From Campylobacter sp. 19-13652 (GTDB lineage: Bacteria; Campylobacterota; Campylobacteria; Campylobacterales; Campylobacteraceae), in NCBI RefSeq assembly GCF_019702925.1, contig NZ_AP024713.1, forward strand, positions 1,426,001 to 1,490,000: a stretch of DNA of 64,000 nucleotides, given 5' to 3'. The position numbers and the translations under genes are program-made. The notes under the pieces were generated by a model. The model searched no databases. It was not told where the DNA came from and saw only the letters and a list, made by a program, of their open reading frames with translations. This document shows positions 36,645 to 45,636 of this stretch, piece by piece. Numbering within the stretch: position 1 is the first letter of the stretch; each line of letters starts with the position of its first letter.

Positions 36645-39007
36645 TGGCAGACAGGGACGAAGTCAGCGCTAGCCAAAACGAGGATGTAATAGTCCTAAAG
36701 CCAGCCGGCGAGGAAAGCGGCGAAGCTGACGAGATAATAGACCTGCAAAGCCTAGAGGAGAGCGAAGCAGACGATGAGATACAGCCTGAACCAACCGCCC
36801 CCAAAAGCAAAAAAAAGCTCTTTATAATAGCTGGGGCGGCGGCTCTTTTTATTATCATAATAGCTATTGTTTTGATAATGCTACTACGCAGTGACGACAA
36901 AGCTCAAAGCTCTCAAGACCTAGCCGGCCAGATAGGACAAAGCTACAAAACACAGGAGTTTAAAGCTGGCAAAATCGATGATATGATCCGCAAAGCAAAT
37001 GAGCTATACGAGCGTGGGAATAAATTTGAAGCGCTTAAAATTTATGAAAATGTAGCCACGTATAATCAAGCCCTATCAAACTACAACCTAGGTGTAAGCC
37101 AGCTAAAACAAGAACGCTACACCGAAGCACTATCAAGCTTTAAAAAAGCCATAGATGACGGCGAAAATATAGCCGTAAGTGCGATAAATGCGGCAGTTTG
37201 CGCGCTGGAGTTAAAAAATGAAATGGAGTTTAACTACTACATCGAACTTGCAAATTCATTCCTAAAAAACGAAAAATCAAGTCCGCTATACTCCTACTAC
37301 TACGCACTCATTCGCTATTATAAAGGCGAATATTTAGCCGCACTTGAGGCACTTAAAAATCCTAGTAGTAAAGATTACAAATCTCAGTATGCCTATCTAG
37401 CGGCTAAAATTTATGCAAGCCTCGGGAATATGAGGCTAGCGGCTGAGTATTTAGACGAGGCAAAAGCGCTAAAACCATACCTAACACAGGCTCAAGTTTA
37501 CGCAAGCTTGGGGGATTTTAAAAAAGCACGCGAACACATAGCACAAGCCCAAAAAGAAGGCATAAAACCAGATGAAGTAAGCAAAAGCGAAATACTAATC
37601 GATCTAAAAACCAGCCAGTACGGCGACGCAGCAGCTAAGCTAAAGCAGCTCTTTAGCGCCTCGCCAGCTGCAGCAGCTGACATTTACCCCATAAAAGCGC
37701 GGCTAAATCCAGAGCTTTTTGATATAAATTTAGCCCAGCAAAGCTTTAAAAATGACATTTTCTATACCAAAAAAGGGCGCTATGAGACGCTGTTTTATTT
37801 CGCGCCTTACAAGGTCTTTAATGCAAAGCAAAGCATGGAGTACATAAGAAAAGGCGGGGTAAATTTATTCCTTGACGATACGGCAGAGGCTGGAAATTAT
37901 CTCGAGGCTGGCAGGGCGCTTTCAAAGGTAAATATGCAGCTTTCAAGCGCGATCGCAAATGCGCTAAACTACGATTTAAGAGCAGCGAATGCTAAATTTA
38001 AAGAGTTAATAAGCCTCTATCCAGAGCATGCCATACTGCGGTATAATCTAGCGCTCAGCTACGCTCAAATGGGCGATTTTAAGGAAGCTGCGAGGAATTT
38101 CATAGCAAGCTATCACTTAGCGCCACGTGATTACATAGCTGGGGCTTTGGGCGTGCTAGCAAGCGAGCTAAGCGGGGGAGCAAATGCGAAATTTATTAAC
38201 GAAATCACTGAAAATATGCAAAACGATCCAAATCTAAAAAGCACAAATTTATACGAAGCGTTAATAAATTTAACCACCACAAACCAGGCTGCACTCATGC
38301 GCTGGCTTGATGAGTCAAAGCCCCAAAGTGCGCTAAATCTAGCCTTTGATGTGATAATTGCAAAGCTAATCTCAAACCAAAGCATAATGAAAGCCGAGGC
38401 GCGCAAATTACGAGAGCTTTTGCCTGATGATATAATGGCAAACATAGTCGAATTTATCGCGAATCACGAGGGCGAGGAGATAAAAACCTACGCCAAAAAT
38501 ATCCAAATCGCGTTTAACAACGCAAAATTGCGGCAAGATAGCTTTTACCACGGCGCAAGCATAGTAAGAGAACAGTATATAAAGCTGCTACAAATTGCTG
38601 GATTGCTCGACAAAGAAAGAGAACGCGTCAAAGCCGAGCTAGACAAAGCCCCAGAAAACGTAAGCTACATGCAGACGTTGGCTTACGTGGATATTTTTAC
38701 AGGCAATTTTGATGAGGCTTATCATCTATATAACACAGTCATTGATAAATTTAAAATAGATGACGCTAGCACGCTTTTTTTGGCTTCTGTTGCCGCTACT
38801 GGAGCTGGCAAGGACGCAAACGCAATCGCGCTTTTAGAGCTTAGCAAGCTGGCAAACTCAGGCGCGTCCGAGCCACGTGCAGCGCTTGGCTATCTGTATC
38901 AATCGCAAAAAAATATAGAAGCCGCAATAATCCAGTATAATAAAATAGGAAACGACGCCGAGAAAAATGAATTTTACGATTTTGAAATTTCATACGATAA
39001 AAATTGA
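36644..39007 (+). CDS. pflB: TPR-repeat flagellar motor protein PflB
   Basis: 787 residues. An acidic N-terminus is followed by one membrane helix (about residues 54-82, KLFIIAGAAALFIIIIAIVL), then a long periplasmic TPR solenoid (for example EALKIYENVATYNQALSNYN and ILRYNLALSYAQMGDFKEAA). In Campylobacter, PflB builds part of the periplasmic scaffold that recruits stator complexes to the enlarged flagellar motor. The assignment rests on topology, TPRs and the serS neighbourhood (C. jejuni Cj0390). Confidence 0.82.
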   Translation: MADRDEVSASQNEDVIVLKPAGEESGEADEIIDLQSLEESEADDEIQPEPTAPKSKKKLFIIAGAAALFIIIIAIVLIMLLRSDDKAQSSQDLAGQIGQSYKTQEFKAGKIDDMIRKANELYERGNKFEALKIYENVATYNQALSNYNLGVSQLKQERYTEALSSFKKAIDDGENIAVSAINAAVCALELKNEMEFNYYIELANSFLKNEKSSPLYSYYYALIRYYKGEYLAALEALKNPSSKDYKSQYAYLAAKIYASLGNMRLAAEYLDEAKALKPYLTQAQVYASLGDFKKAREHIAQAQKEGIKPDEVSKSEILIDLKTSQYGDAAAKLKQLFSASPAAAADIYPIKARLNPELFDINLAQQSFKNDIFYTKKGRYETLFYFAPYKVFNAKQSMEYIRKGGVNLFLDDTAEAGNYLEAGRALSKVNMQLSSAIANALNYDLRAANAKFKELISLYPEHAILRYNLALSYAQMGDFKEAARNFIASYHLAPRDYIAGALGVLASELSGGANAKFINEITENMQNDPNLKSTNLYEALINLTTTNQAALMRWLDESKPQSALNLAFDVIIAKLISNQSIMKAEARKLRELLPDDIMANIVEFIANHEGEEIKTYAKNIQIAFNNAKLRQDSFYHGASIVREQYIKLLQIAGLLDKERERVKAELDKAPENVSYMQTLAYVDIFTGNFDEAYHLYNTVIDKFKIDDASTLFLASVAATGAGKDANAIALLELSKLANSGASEPRAALGYLYQSQKNIEAAIIQYNKIGNDAEKNEFYDFEISYDKN

Positions 39008-39038
39008 AATGATTTATCAAATGTTAACTTTTTACAGA

Positions 39039-39044
39039 TATAAT
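39039..39044 (+). promoter_or_regulatory. -10 box of ahpC
   Basis: TATAAT 42 bases before the ahpC ATG, in the spacer after pflB. I saw no clear PerR or Fur palindrome here. Confidence 0.55.
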
Positions 39045-39085
39045 TTCGCAATCAATAAATTTTATTAATTACAAGGAGAACTAAA

Positions 39086-39685
39086 ATGTTAGTAACAAAA
39101 AAAGCAGCTGACTTTACAGCACCAGCAGTCCTAGGAAACAACCAAATCGTAGGCGATTTTAACCTATACAAAAACATCGGCGAAAAGGGCGCGGTGGTAT
39201 TTTTCTACCCTATGGACTTTACTTTCGTTTGCCCAAGCGAAATCATAGCATTTGACAAGCGATACGATGAGTTTAAAAGCCGCGGCATCGAAGTAATCGC
39301 CGTAAGCACAGACAACGAATTTAGCCACTTTGCGTGGAAAGAGACTCCAGTAAATAAGGGCGGTATCGGCCAAGTGCGCTTCCCAATAGTAGCTGATAGA
39401 AACCACGCAATCGCTAAGGCTTTTGATGTGCTAGTTGAGGATATGGGCGTTGCGCTTCGTGGAAGCTTCTTACTAGACAAAGACGGCACTATCCGCCACG
39501 CAGTAATCAATGACCTACCACTAGGCAGAAACATCGACGAAATGGTAAGAATGGTCGATACTATGATCTTTACAAACGAGCACGGCGAAGTATGCCCAGC
39601 TGGCTGGAACAAAGGCGATAAAGGTATGAAAGCTGATACAGCTGGCGTGGCTGAGTATCTATCAAGCAACGCTGACAAGCTATAA
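39086..39685 (+). CDS. ahpC: Alkyl hydroperoxide reductase / 2-Cys peroxiredoxin
   Basis: 199 residues. The peroxidatic Cys is in FTFVCPSEIIAFDKRYDEF and the resolving Cys in GEVCPAGWN, so it is a typical 2-Cys peroxiredoxin. It reduces hydrogen peroxide and organic peroxides in the cytoplasm, recycled in this group by thioredoxin rather than AhpF; no ahpF is nearby. An AAGGAG site precedes the ATG. It forms a single-gene unit with a strong terminator. Confidence 0.96.
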   Translation: MLVTKKAADFTAPAVLGNNQIVGDFNLYKNIGEKGAVVFFYPMDFTFVCPSEIIAFDKRYDEFKSRGIEVIAVSTDNEFSHFAWKETPVNKGGIGQVRFPIVADRNHAIAKAFDVLVEDMGVALRGSFLLDKDGTIRHAVINDLPLGRNIDEMVRMVDTMIFTNEHGEVCPAGWNKGDKGMKADTAGVAEYLSSNADKL

Positions 39686-39712
39686 TCATAGCTTAATAAT
39701 AAACCTTTTTTG

Positions 39713-39739
39713 GGGCGGGCTTCTGGCTCGCCCTTTTTT
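39713..39739 (+). terminator. Terminator of ahpC
   Basis: A 9-bp stem GGGCGGGCT / GGCTCGCCC (two G-U pairs, loop TCT) followed by T6: a textbook intrinsic terminator. Confidence 0.85.
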
Positions 39740-39941
39740 ATTATTTGCTTTTAAAATTTAACTTTACTTTCAAAAATCACGACAACTTTAATGCTAAAGT
39801 GCCGATAAAAATTTTACAACACAAAAAAATACAAACCATATACCACTACTATGATTTAAATTTATAAAATAACACCATCCTTTAAAAGAGCTATCGAATT
39901 TAAATTTTTAATCCATTAATCTATTTTTAAGTAAAAATTAA

Positions 39942-39956
39942 GGGGGGGGGTAATAT
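39942..39956 (+). promoter_or_regulatory. Poly-G9 tract abutting a -10 box, probable phase-variable promoter
   Basis: Nine G (39942-39950) are directly followed by TAATAT (39951-39956), a good -10 candidate 36 bases before the ATG of the barrel protein. Length changes of the tract would alter the spacing and DNA shape upstream of the -10. The rest of the 306-bp spacer after the ahpC terminator holds nothing else I can identify. Confidence 0.55.
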
Positions 39957-39991
39957 ACCCTTTCATTTTTTAAATTTAAAAGGAGAAAAAG

Positions 39992-40537
39992 ATGAAAAAA
40001 CTACTCATCACATCAGTAGCAGCCCTAGCCCTAGCTAGCCAAGCTATGGCAAATGGCGCATTTATGGGCGTTGGCGCAGATTATAGCCTAAGCACGAAAC
40101 TAAAATTCGACGGCGATAGCGACAGCATCAAAAAAGCTCAACCTGGAATAAGCCTAAAAGCGGGCTATGATTTTGGTATTATGAGGGCTTATGGTCAGTA
40201 TGATTATAGATTTAAGTTTAAAAAAGAGGTACAAGGCGTCAAGTACAAATATGACAGCCATAGATTTATCGTGGGTGCTGACTTCACACCAAGCCTAAGC
40301 GACAGCTTCAAGCTAGCGGTGGGTGCGTACACTGGCGTAACAAAAAGCAAACTAAAAGTAGAGGATTTAGAGGGAGATAGCGCAAACGGCTGGCTAATAG
40401 GCGCAAAACTAGGCGGGCTTTATGAGATAAACGAGCACAACGAGCTTGATTTTGGCTTTAAATTTGACACTACAAAATTTAAAGACGCAAGAGAAACAAG
40501 CCCAGCAATCTACCTAGGGTACAACTTCAAATTCTAA
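39992..40537 (+). CDS. Small outer-membrane beta-barrel protein
   Basis: 181 residues. The signal peptide is MKKLLITSVAALALASQAMA. The mature part is alternating amphipathic strands (GAFMGVGADYSLSTKLKF at the start, AIYLGYNFKF at the end) with a C-terminal Phe, the mark of an OmpA/OmpX/OmpW-size eight-strand barrel. No known function can be given. The AAAAGGAGA ribosome site is strong. Expression is probably affected by the G9 tract in front of it. Confidence 0.75.
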   Translation: MKKLLITSVAALALASQAMANGAFMGVGADYSLSTKLKFDGDSDSIKKAQPGISLKAGYDFGIMRAYGQYDYRFKFKKEVQGVKYKYDSHRFIVGADFTPSLSDSFKLAVGAYTGVTKSKLKVEDLEGDSANGWLIGAKLGGLYEINEHNELDFGFKFDTTKFKDARETSPAIYLGYNFKF

Positions 40538-40804
40538 CGCAAAAAGCTTGCATATCCCTATGCAAGCTGCCCAACTGCACTGCCAAACACACTGCAGCTA
40601 AAGGAGCATAATTTATTATCATAAAAAGACTTTAGAGGCTAAATTTTATAAAAACTCGACCTCAAACTAATCCTAAGCTTACGCCCACAAAATCCGCCCA
40701 GCAAAAGCAAAAATCAAGGCTAAATAACTTTTAAAAATAAAACAACATTTACCAAAACCAGCTAAAATACGTAAAATATAAAATAATATACAAAGGATAA
40801 AACG
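40538..40804. other. Spacer with a perfect 10-bp palindromic hairpin
   Basis: AGCTTGCATA-TCCC-TATGCAAGCT at 40545-40568 stands just after the barrel gene stop but lacks a T tract on the plus strand; its A5 flank would give a T5 tail only for minus-strand transcripts. The rest of the spacer shows nothing except AT-rich promoter-like DNA ahead of the esterase gene. Confidence 0.45.
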
Positions 40805-42301
40805 ATGAAACGGCTTTTATTTTTGGCTACGCCTCTTGTGCTTTTTGCCACCTCGCACATCACGTCAGTTACGGCGATTACGAAGGTTTATGGAGATGGC
40901 GAGCATATCGCTAAAATCGTGCTAAGCTACGACGCGCCCATTTTGGCTAGCTCATTATCTAGCGATGATTTTAGCGTAGAAGGCAGGCAGATAGTAAAAG
41001 CTGCCCTAAGCGACGCCGCTGGGACGCAAACAGGGGCAAAAAGCTCTAAATTTATAGCGCTTGACTTAGCCCCACTTGCCTTTTCTGGCTCGCCAGCTAG
41101 CCCCAACAAGCCAAAATCCCTAGGCAAGGGCGGCCCAAAGCTAAATAGCCTAGGAAATCCAAAGCAAATCCCAGACATAAAAGCCAGCATAAGCCAAACT
41201 GGCACGCTACAAACCGCCACCGCCACCTACCCAGCAGGAAAGAGCGTAAGCGTGGATATAAGGGGTAGTTCTATGAGCGAAGAGGCGTGGCAAGAGGCCG
41301 TGCAAAAGGCTGCCGCGCAAAGAGCAAGTGAAGCTAAAAATACCCAAAACAAAACGCCAAATTTAACCCCAGCCAGCCACGAAAATAGCATAGTCAAAAC
41401 CGCGCAAAACTCAGCCCAGTTAAGCGATCTGGCCACAAGCAGTCTTAATCACCCTAGCCAGTCTGCAAGCAAAGCTAGCCAAACCGCTACTAAATCTAGC
41501 CAGTCAAGCAATAATCTATCCAAACCCCACTCCACGCCCCAAACGCAAGCACTCAGGCTTGGGGTGAGAGACTTCACTCAGCATAAATTTATAGCAAAAG
41601 ATGGCGAGAGCCTAGAATATAATCTTTTCATACCAAAGGATTATAACGCAAGCAAAACCTACCCGCTCGTGCTTTTTATGCACGACGCTGGGGCGGTCTC
41701 GCCTGACGTGCTTACCACGCTCACGCAGGGGCGGGGTGCGGTGGCGTGGAGCGAAAGTGCAGTGCAGGACATGCAGAGTGCCTTCGTGCTAGCGCCACAA
41801 TACTCACGCATAATGGTCGATGATAACTACGCTCACAGCGCGGATTTAGATCGGACAATCGAGCTAATAAACGAGCTAAAAACCCGCTATAACATCGGCA
41901 AAATTTATAACAGCGGGCAGTCTATGGGCGGTATGACTTCGCTTGCTATGGATATGCTCCATCCTGGGTTTTTCGCTGGTTCTTACGTGGTGGCGAGCAA
42001 GTGGGAGTTTAGCAAGGCGGCAAATCTAAGCGGCACGAAGCTGTTTTTAATCGCTAGCGAAAATGACCCTGGCGCAAAGCCTAGTATGGACGAGCTAACA
42101 AGCAAGCTTACTCAGATTGGACGCTGCGTCAAACGCCTAGAGATAGACGCCAAGAGTGCCGATTTAAACGCACGAGTGGCTAGCCTTTTTAGCCCTGATT
42201 GCGACGTTTATTATCTCATCTTTAAAGGCGGCGATCACCGCTATACGTGGCAGTATGGCTATGATATTACCCCAGCTTTGATTTGGCTTTTAAAGGGTTA
42301 A
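40805..42301 (+). CDS. Exported alpha/beta-hydrolase (esterase/depolymerase-like) with low-complexity inserts
   Basis: 498 residues. The signal peptide (MKRLLFLATPLVLFATS) is followed by a beta-rich domain, about 18-95. The catalytic domain, about 255-498, has nucleophile motif SGQSMGGM (Ser373), a probable Asp in ASENDPG and His in GGDHRYTW, and resembles PHB-depolymerase/feruloyl-esterase-type hydrolases. Two low-complexity stretches (about 96-130 and 172-250, rich in Ser, Gln, Asn, Thr, Lys) separate the domains. It probably acts on an ester in the periplasm or outside the cell; the substrate is unknown. A structured repeat starts 11 bases after its stop. Confidence 0.75.
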   Translation: MKRLLFLATPLVLFATSHITSVTAITKVYGDGEHIAKIVLSYDAPILASSLSSDDFSVEGRQIVKAALSDAAGTQTGAKSSKFIALDLAPLAFSGSPASPNKPKSLGKGGPKLNSLGNPKQIPDIKASISQTGTLQTATATYPAGKSVSVDIRGSSMSEEAWQEAVQKAAAQRASEAKNTQNKTPNLTPASHENSIVKTAQNSAQLSDLATSSLNHPSQSASKASQTATKSSQSSNNLSKPHSTPQTQALRLGVRDFTQHKFIAKDGESLEYNLFIPKDYNASKTYPLVLFMHDAGAVSPDVLTTLTQGRGAVAWSESAVQDMQSAFVLAPQYSRIMVDDNYAHSADLDRTIELINELKTRYNIGKIYNSGQSMGGMTSLAMDMLHPGFFAGSYVVASKWEFSKAANLSGTKLFLIASENDPGAKPSMDELTSKLTQIGRCVKRLEIDAKSADLNARVASLFSPDCDVYYLIFKGGDHRYTWQYGYDITPALIWLLKG

Positions 42302-42312
42302 ATTTGATTTAA

Positions 42313-42542
42313 AAGCCAACTCGTCTCGTGAGCCCTTTTTGCGGAGCTTCGCCATTTTCAATGCTCACATACTTTATGTATGCTCCGCTTGAAAATGGCT
42401 CACAACCCCAAAAATCATCTCACGATACTTCGCATATAGCCATTCCGTGCGGAGTAGTCGCCAGCCGTTGCGATTTAAATTTGTTACTTAACAAATTTAA
42501 ATATCAGCGACCCATTACACGTGTGGTTGTCAAGGGGTGGGG
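42313..42542 (+). repeat. Structured 3'-end repeat, copy A
   Basis: It begins 11 bases after the esterase stop and is 227/230 identical to copy C (48933-49162) in the same orientation. Pairings: TCGTGAG (42326-42332) with CTCACGA (42419-42425); CTTCGCA with TGCGGAG around the loop TATAGCCATTCCG (42428-42454); the 13-bp ATTTAAATTTGTT / AACAAATTTAAAT (42473-42502); CGACC / GGTTG (42508-42529). Only this copy adds GTCAAGGG-G-TGGGGT / ACCCCA-T-CCCTTGAC (42529-42573), a strong hairpin. Similar sequence (CCAAAGTTTCTGCGG) reappears near 42620, just before the bioD stop. Confidence 0.8.
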
Positions 42543-42656
42543 TGGCTTCATAACTCCAACCCCATCCCTTGACATAAAAATAAATGTAAAAATAAATTTA
42601 AATCACAAACCTAAAAATTCCAAAGTTTCTGCGGCTTTGCCACTTGCTCTGTCAAC

Positions 42657-43364
42657 CTAAGCGTCCAAAACACCAACCTGCCTAATCTGCCTACCTAGCC
42701 AAGCCGCCGCCGCTTTAAAATCGCCATCCACACCAAAGCGTGGCAGACTAAAAACTCTCTCACCACGTCTAGATAAAAACTCACCCAGCACTCTATCCTC
42801 GCCGCTTACTATCACGCCAAGCACCCTTATACCCCTGCTAGTTAGGGCGTTTAGGCTTAGCATAGTGTGGTTTATCGCACCCAAATAATCCGCACAAACC
42901 AAAAAAGTCGCCAAGGAGTGCGTGGCAAGATAATCAATCATAAACCCACCCCCAAAAGCGCTATCAGGGCTTTGCTCTGTGCGGCTCTGCCCTAAATTAG
43001 GCTTTAAATTTACGCCCCTAAGCTCCATCTCATTTTTACCACCAAGCGGCGTATATAGCCCCCCAGCAAGCTCGACTAAAACGCCGCTAGTAGCGGGCAA
43101 AGCTATACTAAGTGCGTCATAGCTAACGCCTTGCGCTTGACTTGCGATGTGGGGGCTGGCTGGCTGGTTCAGGCTCACTCCGTTTGGGTAAATTTGCACG
43201 CTCGCCCCAGCACTTTTTGCTAGGCTTGCCACTCTAGCACTATCGTGCTCGCTTCCTGCTTGAATAAGCTTAAAATACGAGTAGCCAAATTCGGCGCAAA
43301 GTGCGGCAGATACGGCTGTTTTACCTATTTCGGTGTGGATACCACATACGCTTATATTTTGCAT
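42657..43364 (-). CDS. bioD: Dethiobiotin synthetase
   Basis: 235 residues. The P-loop is GIHTEIGKTAVSAAL (the family usually has GTDTxVGKT). It closes the ureido ring using CO2 and ATP in biotin synthesis. ELAGGLYTPLGGKNE matches the EGAGG(L)xxPL block. A stretch of about 25 residues (VNLKPNLGQSRTEQSPDSAF) is inserted between that block and the following MIDYLATH helix. It has its own promoter and no other bio gene nearby. It is bracketed by repeat copies A and B in opposite orientations, and the stop lies at the edge of copy A. Confidence 0.85.
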   Translation of the reverse strand: MQNISVCGIHTEIGKTAVSAALCAEFGYSYFKLIQAGSEHDSARVASLAKSAGASVQIYPNGVSLNQPASPHIASQAQGVSYDALSIALPATSGVLVELAGGLYTPLGGKNEMELRGVNLKPNLGQSRTEQSPDSAFGGGFMIDYLATHSLATFLVCADYLGAINHTMLSLNALTSRGIRVLGVIVSGEDRVLGEFLSRRGERVFSLPRFGVDGDFKAAAAWLGRQIRQVGVLDA

Positions 43365-43385
43365 TTTTTGCCTTTTTTATTTGGC

Positions 43386-43391
43386 ATTATA
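43386..43391 (-). promoter_or_regulatory. -10 box of bioD
   Basis: TATAAT on the minus strand, 22 bases before the bioD ATG, at the outer edge of repeat copy B. Confidence 0.55.
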
Positions 43392-43397
43392 CCCCAA

Positions 43398-43690
43398 AAC
43401 TTTGGTTTTGTTTGGGTTTAAATTCTTTTTTTGCGCCTGTCGCCCCACCCCTTGACTCCGACAAAGTTAGAAGTGTCGCTAGCATTTAAAAATTTGCCTT
43501 TGTCAAATTTTTAAATCGCAACGTTTAAAGTTTGCTCCGCACAGACTGGCTATATGCGAAGTATCGCAAAGCTAGGCAAGGCGGATTTAAATTTTTACGA
43601 CCGAGCATACATATAGTATGTGAGAGAGTAAAAATTTAAATCTAACGACGCATAGCAAAGCGAGACAAGCTGGCTTTTAAAGCAAAGAAA
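43398..43690 (-). repeat. Structured 3'-end repeat, copy B
   Basis: Read on the minus strand it starts eight bases after the BCCT transporter stop with TTTCTTTGCTTTAAAAGCCA and GCTTGTCTCG, and ends with the same AAAGAATTTAAACCCAAAC tail as copy C. Stems differ in sequence from copies A and C but still pair: a 14-bp ATTTAAATTTTTAC / GTAAAAATTTAAAT (43585-43598 with 43628-43641) around CATAC/GTATG; 13-bp ATTTAAAAATTTG / CAAATTTTTAAAT (43484-43516); CGACA / TGTCG. The core loop around ATAGCCAGTCTG is conserved. Confidence 0.75.
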
Positions 43691-43698
43691 CCCCCAGC

Positions 43699-45636
43699 CT
43701 ATCTAATCCTGTGCAAAAACTGCATATGCTTTCTATACTGCTCGATTACGTCATTTAGTAGTGTGCTTTTGCTCCAGCCTAGCACGTCATAATCCTGCCC
43801 ACCCTGCGCTAAAAACACCTCCGCACGGTAATAAATCTCCTCGCCATCGCTAGCGTAATCAGGCACATCCTGCCCCACAAGCCTCACGCCATAGACAAAA
43901 TCGCTCTCCTCGCCTAGATCTACCCTTAGACTAGTCTGCCTCTCTCCCTCGCTAAGGCTAGCTTTTAGCCCTAGCTGTTCAAACTCTCGTGCCACTTCGC
44001 TAAAAGCTGGCACTACCACGGCTTTTAGGTATTTGGCTGCGTCTTTTTTATTAGGTAGTTCTACTATCGCCTCAAGCCGTTCTTGCCAGCTTTTGCTAGC
44101 GTCGCTTAGTGGCATGGCAGCGAAGTTTTGCGTCTCCTTTTTTAGCGCATCAAGCCTAAGGGCGCGAAATAATCCAGCTGTGCCAGCTAAAAGCGCTATT
44201 GAAAGTGGCAAAGCAGTAGCTATCGTCATGGCTTGAAGGCTCGCAAGCCCACCACTGCGTAGCAGCACCACAGCCACCACGCCTATTGCCATGCTCCAAA
44301 AAATTTTCTGCCATAGTGGGGTATTATCAGCGCCATTGCTTGTAAGCATATTTATCACCATGGCTGCCGAGTCGGCTGAAGTAATAAAAAATACCACAAC
44401 CATAGCCACAGCCACTAGGCTAAGCAGCGTAGAAAAGGGCATAGCGTCTAAAAATGCAAAAAGGCTAAGGGCTGAGTTTTGGCTTAGGCTAGTAGCAAGT
44501 GCGGCGTTATGAGAGAGCATATCTATAGCAGAGTTGCCAAATATGCTAAGCCAAGCAAAGGTAAAGCCAGTCGGCACCAAAAGCACCCCTATAACAAATT
44601 CTCTAATAGTGCGCCCCTTGCTGATTTTGGCGATAAAAACACCCACAAAAGGCGACCAGCTAAGCCACCACGCCCAGTAAAGCAGCGTCCAGCCCCCAAG
44701 CCAGCTTTGGCTTTCTTGTTTGTAGGCGTAAAGGTTAAAGGTGTTTGAGATAAAAGTAGAGATGTAATTTCCCGTATTTTGCACCAGATCACGTAAAAGC
44801 ACGACCGTATCGCCAAGTGTTAGCACAAGTAGCATAAAGACAATGGCAATTGCTATGTTTGTGTTTGAGAGGATTTTTATGCCCTTATCGACGCCGCTAC
44901 TAGCCGAGATGGTCGCAAGCACAGTAAGCAGGGCTAGCAGGATTAAATTTGAGCTAGCGTCATTAGCCATTCCAAATACGTGACTAAGTCCAGCATTTAC
45001 CTGAAGTACGCCATATCCTAGCGATGTGGCTATGCCAAAGAGCGTTGAAATCGCAGCAAAGCTATCTACCATTGCGCCCCAAAAGCCATAAATCCTATCT
45101 CCAATAAGCGGATAAAACGCCGATTTTAACGACAGCGGCAAGCCGTGGCGATAGGCAAAAAATGCAAGCATGAGTGCTACAAGCGCATAGATCGCCCATG
45201 CTGAAAGTCCCCAGTGAAAAAAGGTGATATTCATAGCAAGCCGTGCGGCTTCTGGGGTAGATGGGGTAGCATTTGGCGGAGCTAGATAGTGCATAAGTGG
45301 CTCAGCCACACCAAAAAATACTAGCCCAATCCCCATACCAGCGCTAAAAAGCATGGCAAACCAGCTTATGTTTGAATACTCCGCCAAAGCGTGATCAAGC
45401 CCCAGCTTTATCTCGCCAAGCCTGCTAAAGCCAAGTACTAGCACAGCCAGCACCATAATCGCCACAACAAGTACGTAAAACCAGCCAAAATAGTCATTTA
45501 TGCCAGCTTGCAAGGCTTTAAATTTATCGCTAGAAAACTCTGGGAAAATCATCGCAAATAGCGTAATAATTGTGATTGTAATTACGGATGGGTAAAAGAT
45601 GTTGGGGTTAAATCTCTGTAATTTTTCTCTATTCAT
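43699..45636 (-). CDS. BCCT-family betaine/carnitine/choline transporter
   Basis: 645 residues with about twelve membrane helices and a cytoplasmic C-terminal domain of about 150 residues. The signature WAWWLSWSPFVGVFIAKISK GRTIREF region (split here for length) is intact, as are GMGIGLVFFGVAEPLMHY and FHWGLSAWAIYALV. BCCT carriers use proton or sodium gradients to take up quaternary ammonium solutes, often as osmoprotectants. The long C-terminal tail resembles BetT. The actual solute is not deducible. An AAAGGAAC ribosome site precedes the ATG. Confidence 0.9.
   Translation of the reverse strand: MNREKLQRFNPNIFYPSVITITIITLFAMIFPEFSSDKFKALQAGINDYFGWFYVLVVAIMVLAVLVLGFSRLGEIKLGLDHALAEYSNISWFAMLFSAGMGIGLVFFGVAEPLMHYLAPPNATPSTPEAARLAMNITFFHWGLSAWAIYALVALMLAFFAYRHGLPLSLKSAFYPLIGDRIYGFWGAMVDSFAAISTLFGIATSLGYGVLQVNAGLSHVFGMANDASSNLILLALLTVLATISASSGVDKGIKILSNTNIAIAIVFMLLVLTLGDTVVLLRDLVQNTGNYISTFISNTFNLYAYKQESQSWLGGWTLLYWAWWLSWSPFVGVFIAKISKGRTIREFVIGVLLVPTGFTFAWLSIFGNSAIDMLSHNAALATSLSQNSALSLFAFLDAMPFSTLLSLVAVAMVVVFFITSADSAAMVINMLTSNGADNTPLWQKIFWSMAIGVVAVVLLRSGGLASLQAMTIATALPLSIALLAGTAGLFRALRLDALKKETQNFAAMPLSDASKSWQERLEAIVELPNKKDAAKYLKAVVVPAFSEVAREFEQLGLKASLSEGERQTSLRVDLGEESDFVYGVRLVGQDVPDYASDGEEIYYRAEVFLAQGGQDYDVLGWSKSTLLNDVIEQYRKHMQFLHRIR

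Noticed and set aside
40545-40568. Terminator of the outer-membrane barrel gene
   Set aside because: The 10-bp palindrome is perfect but no T tract follows on the plus strand, so I list it only as a hairpin in the spacer.
42328-42660. Open frame inside repeat copy A, with the same peptide encoded in copy C (48894-49250)
   Set aside because: The shared peptide simply reflects the 99% identical DNA. Copy B keeps the stem architecture but not the reading frame, and there is no ribosome site.
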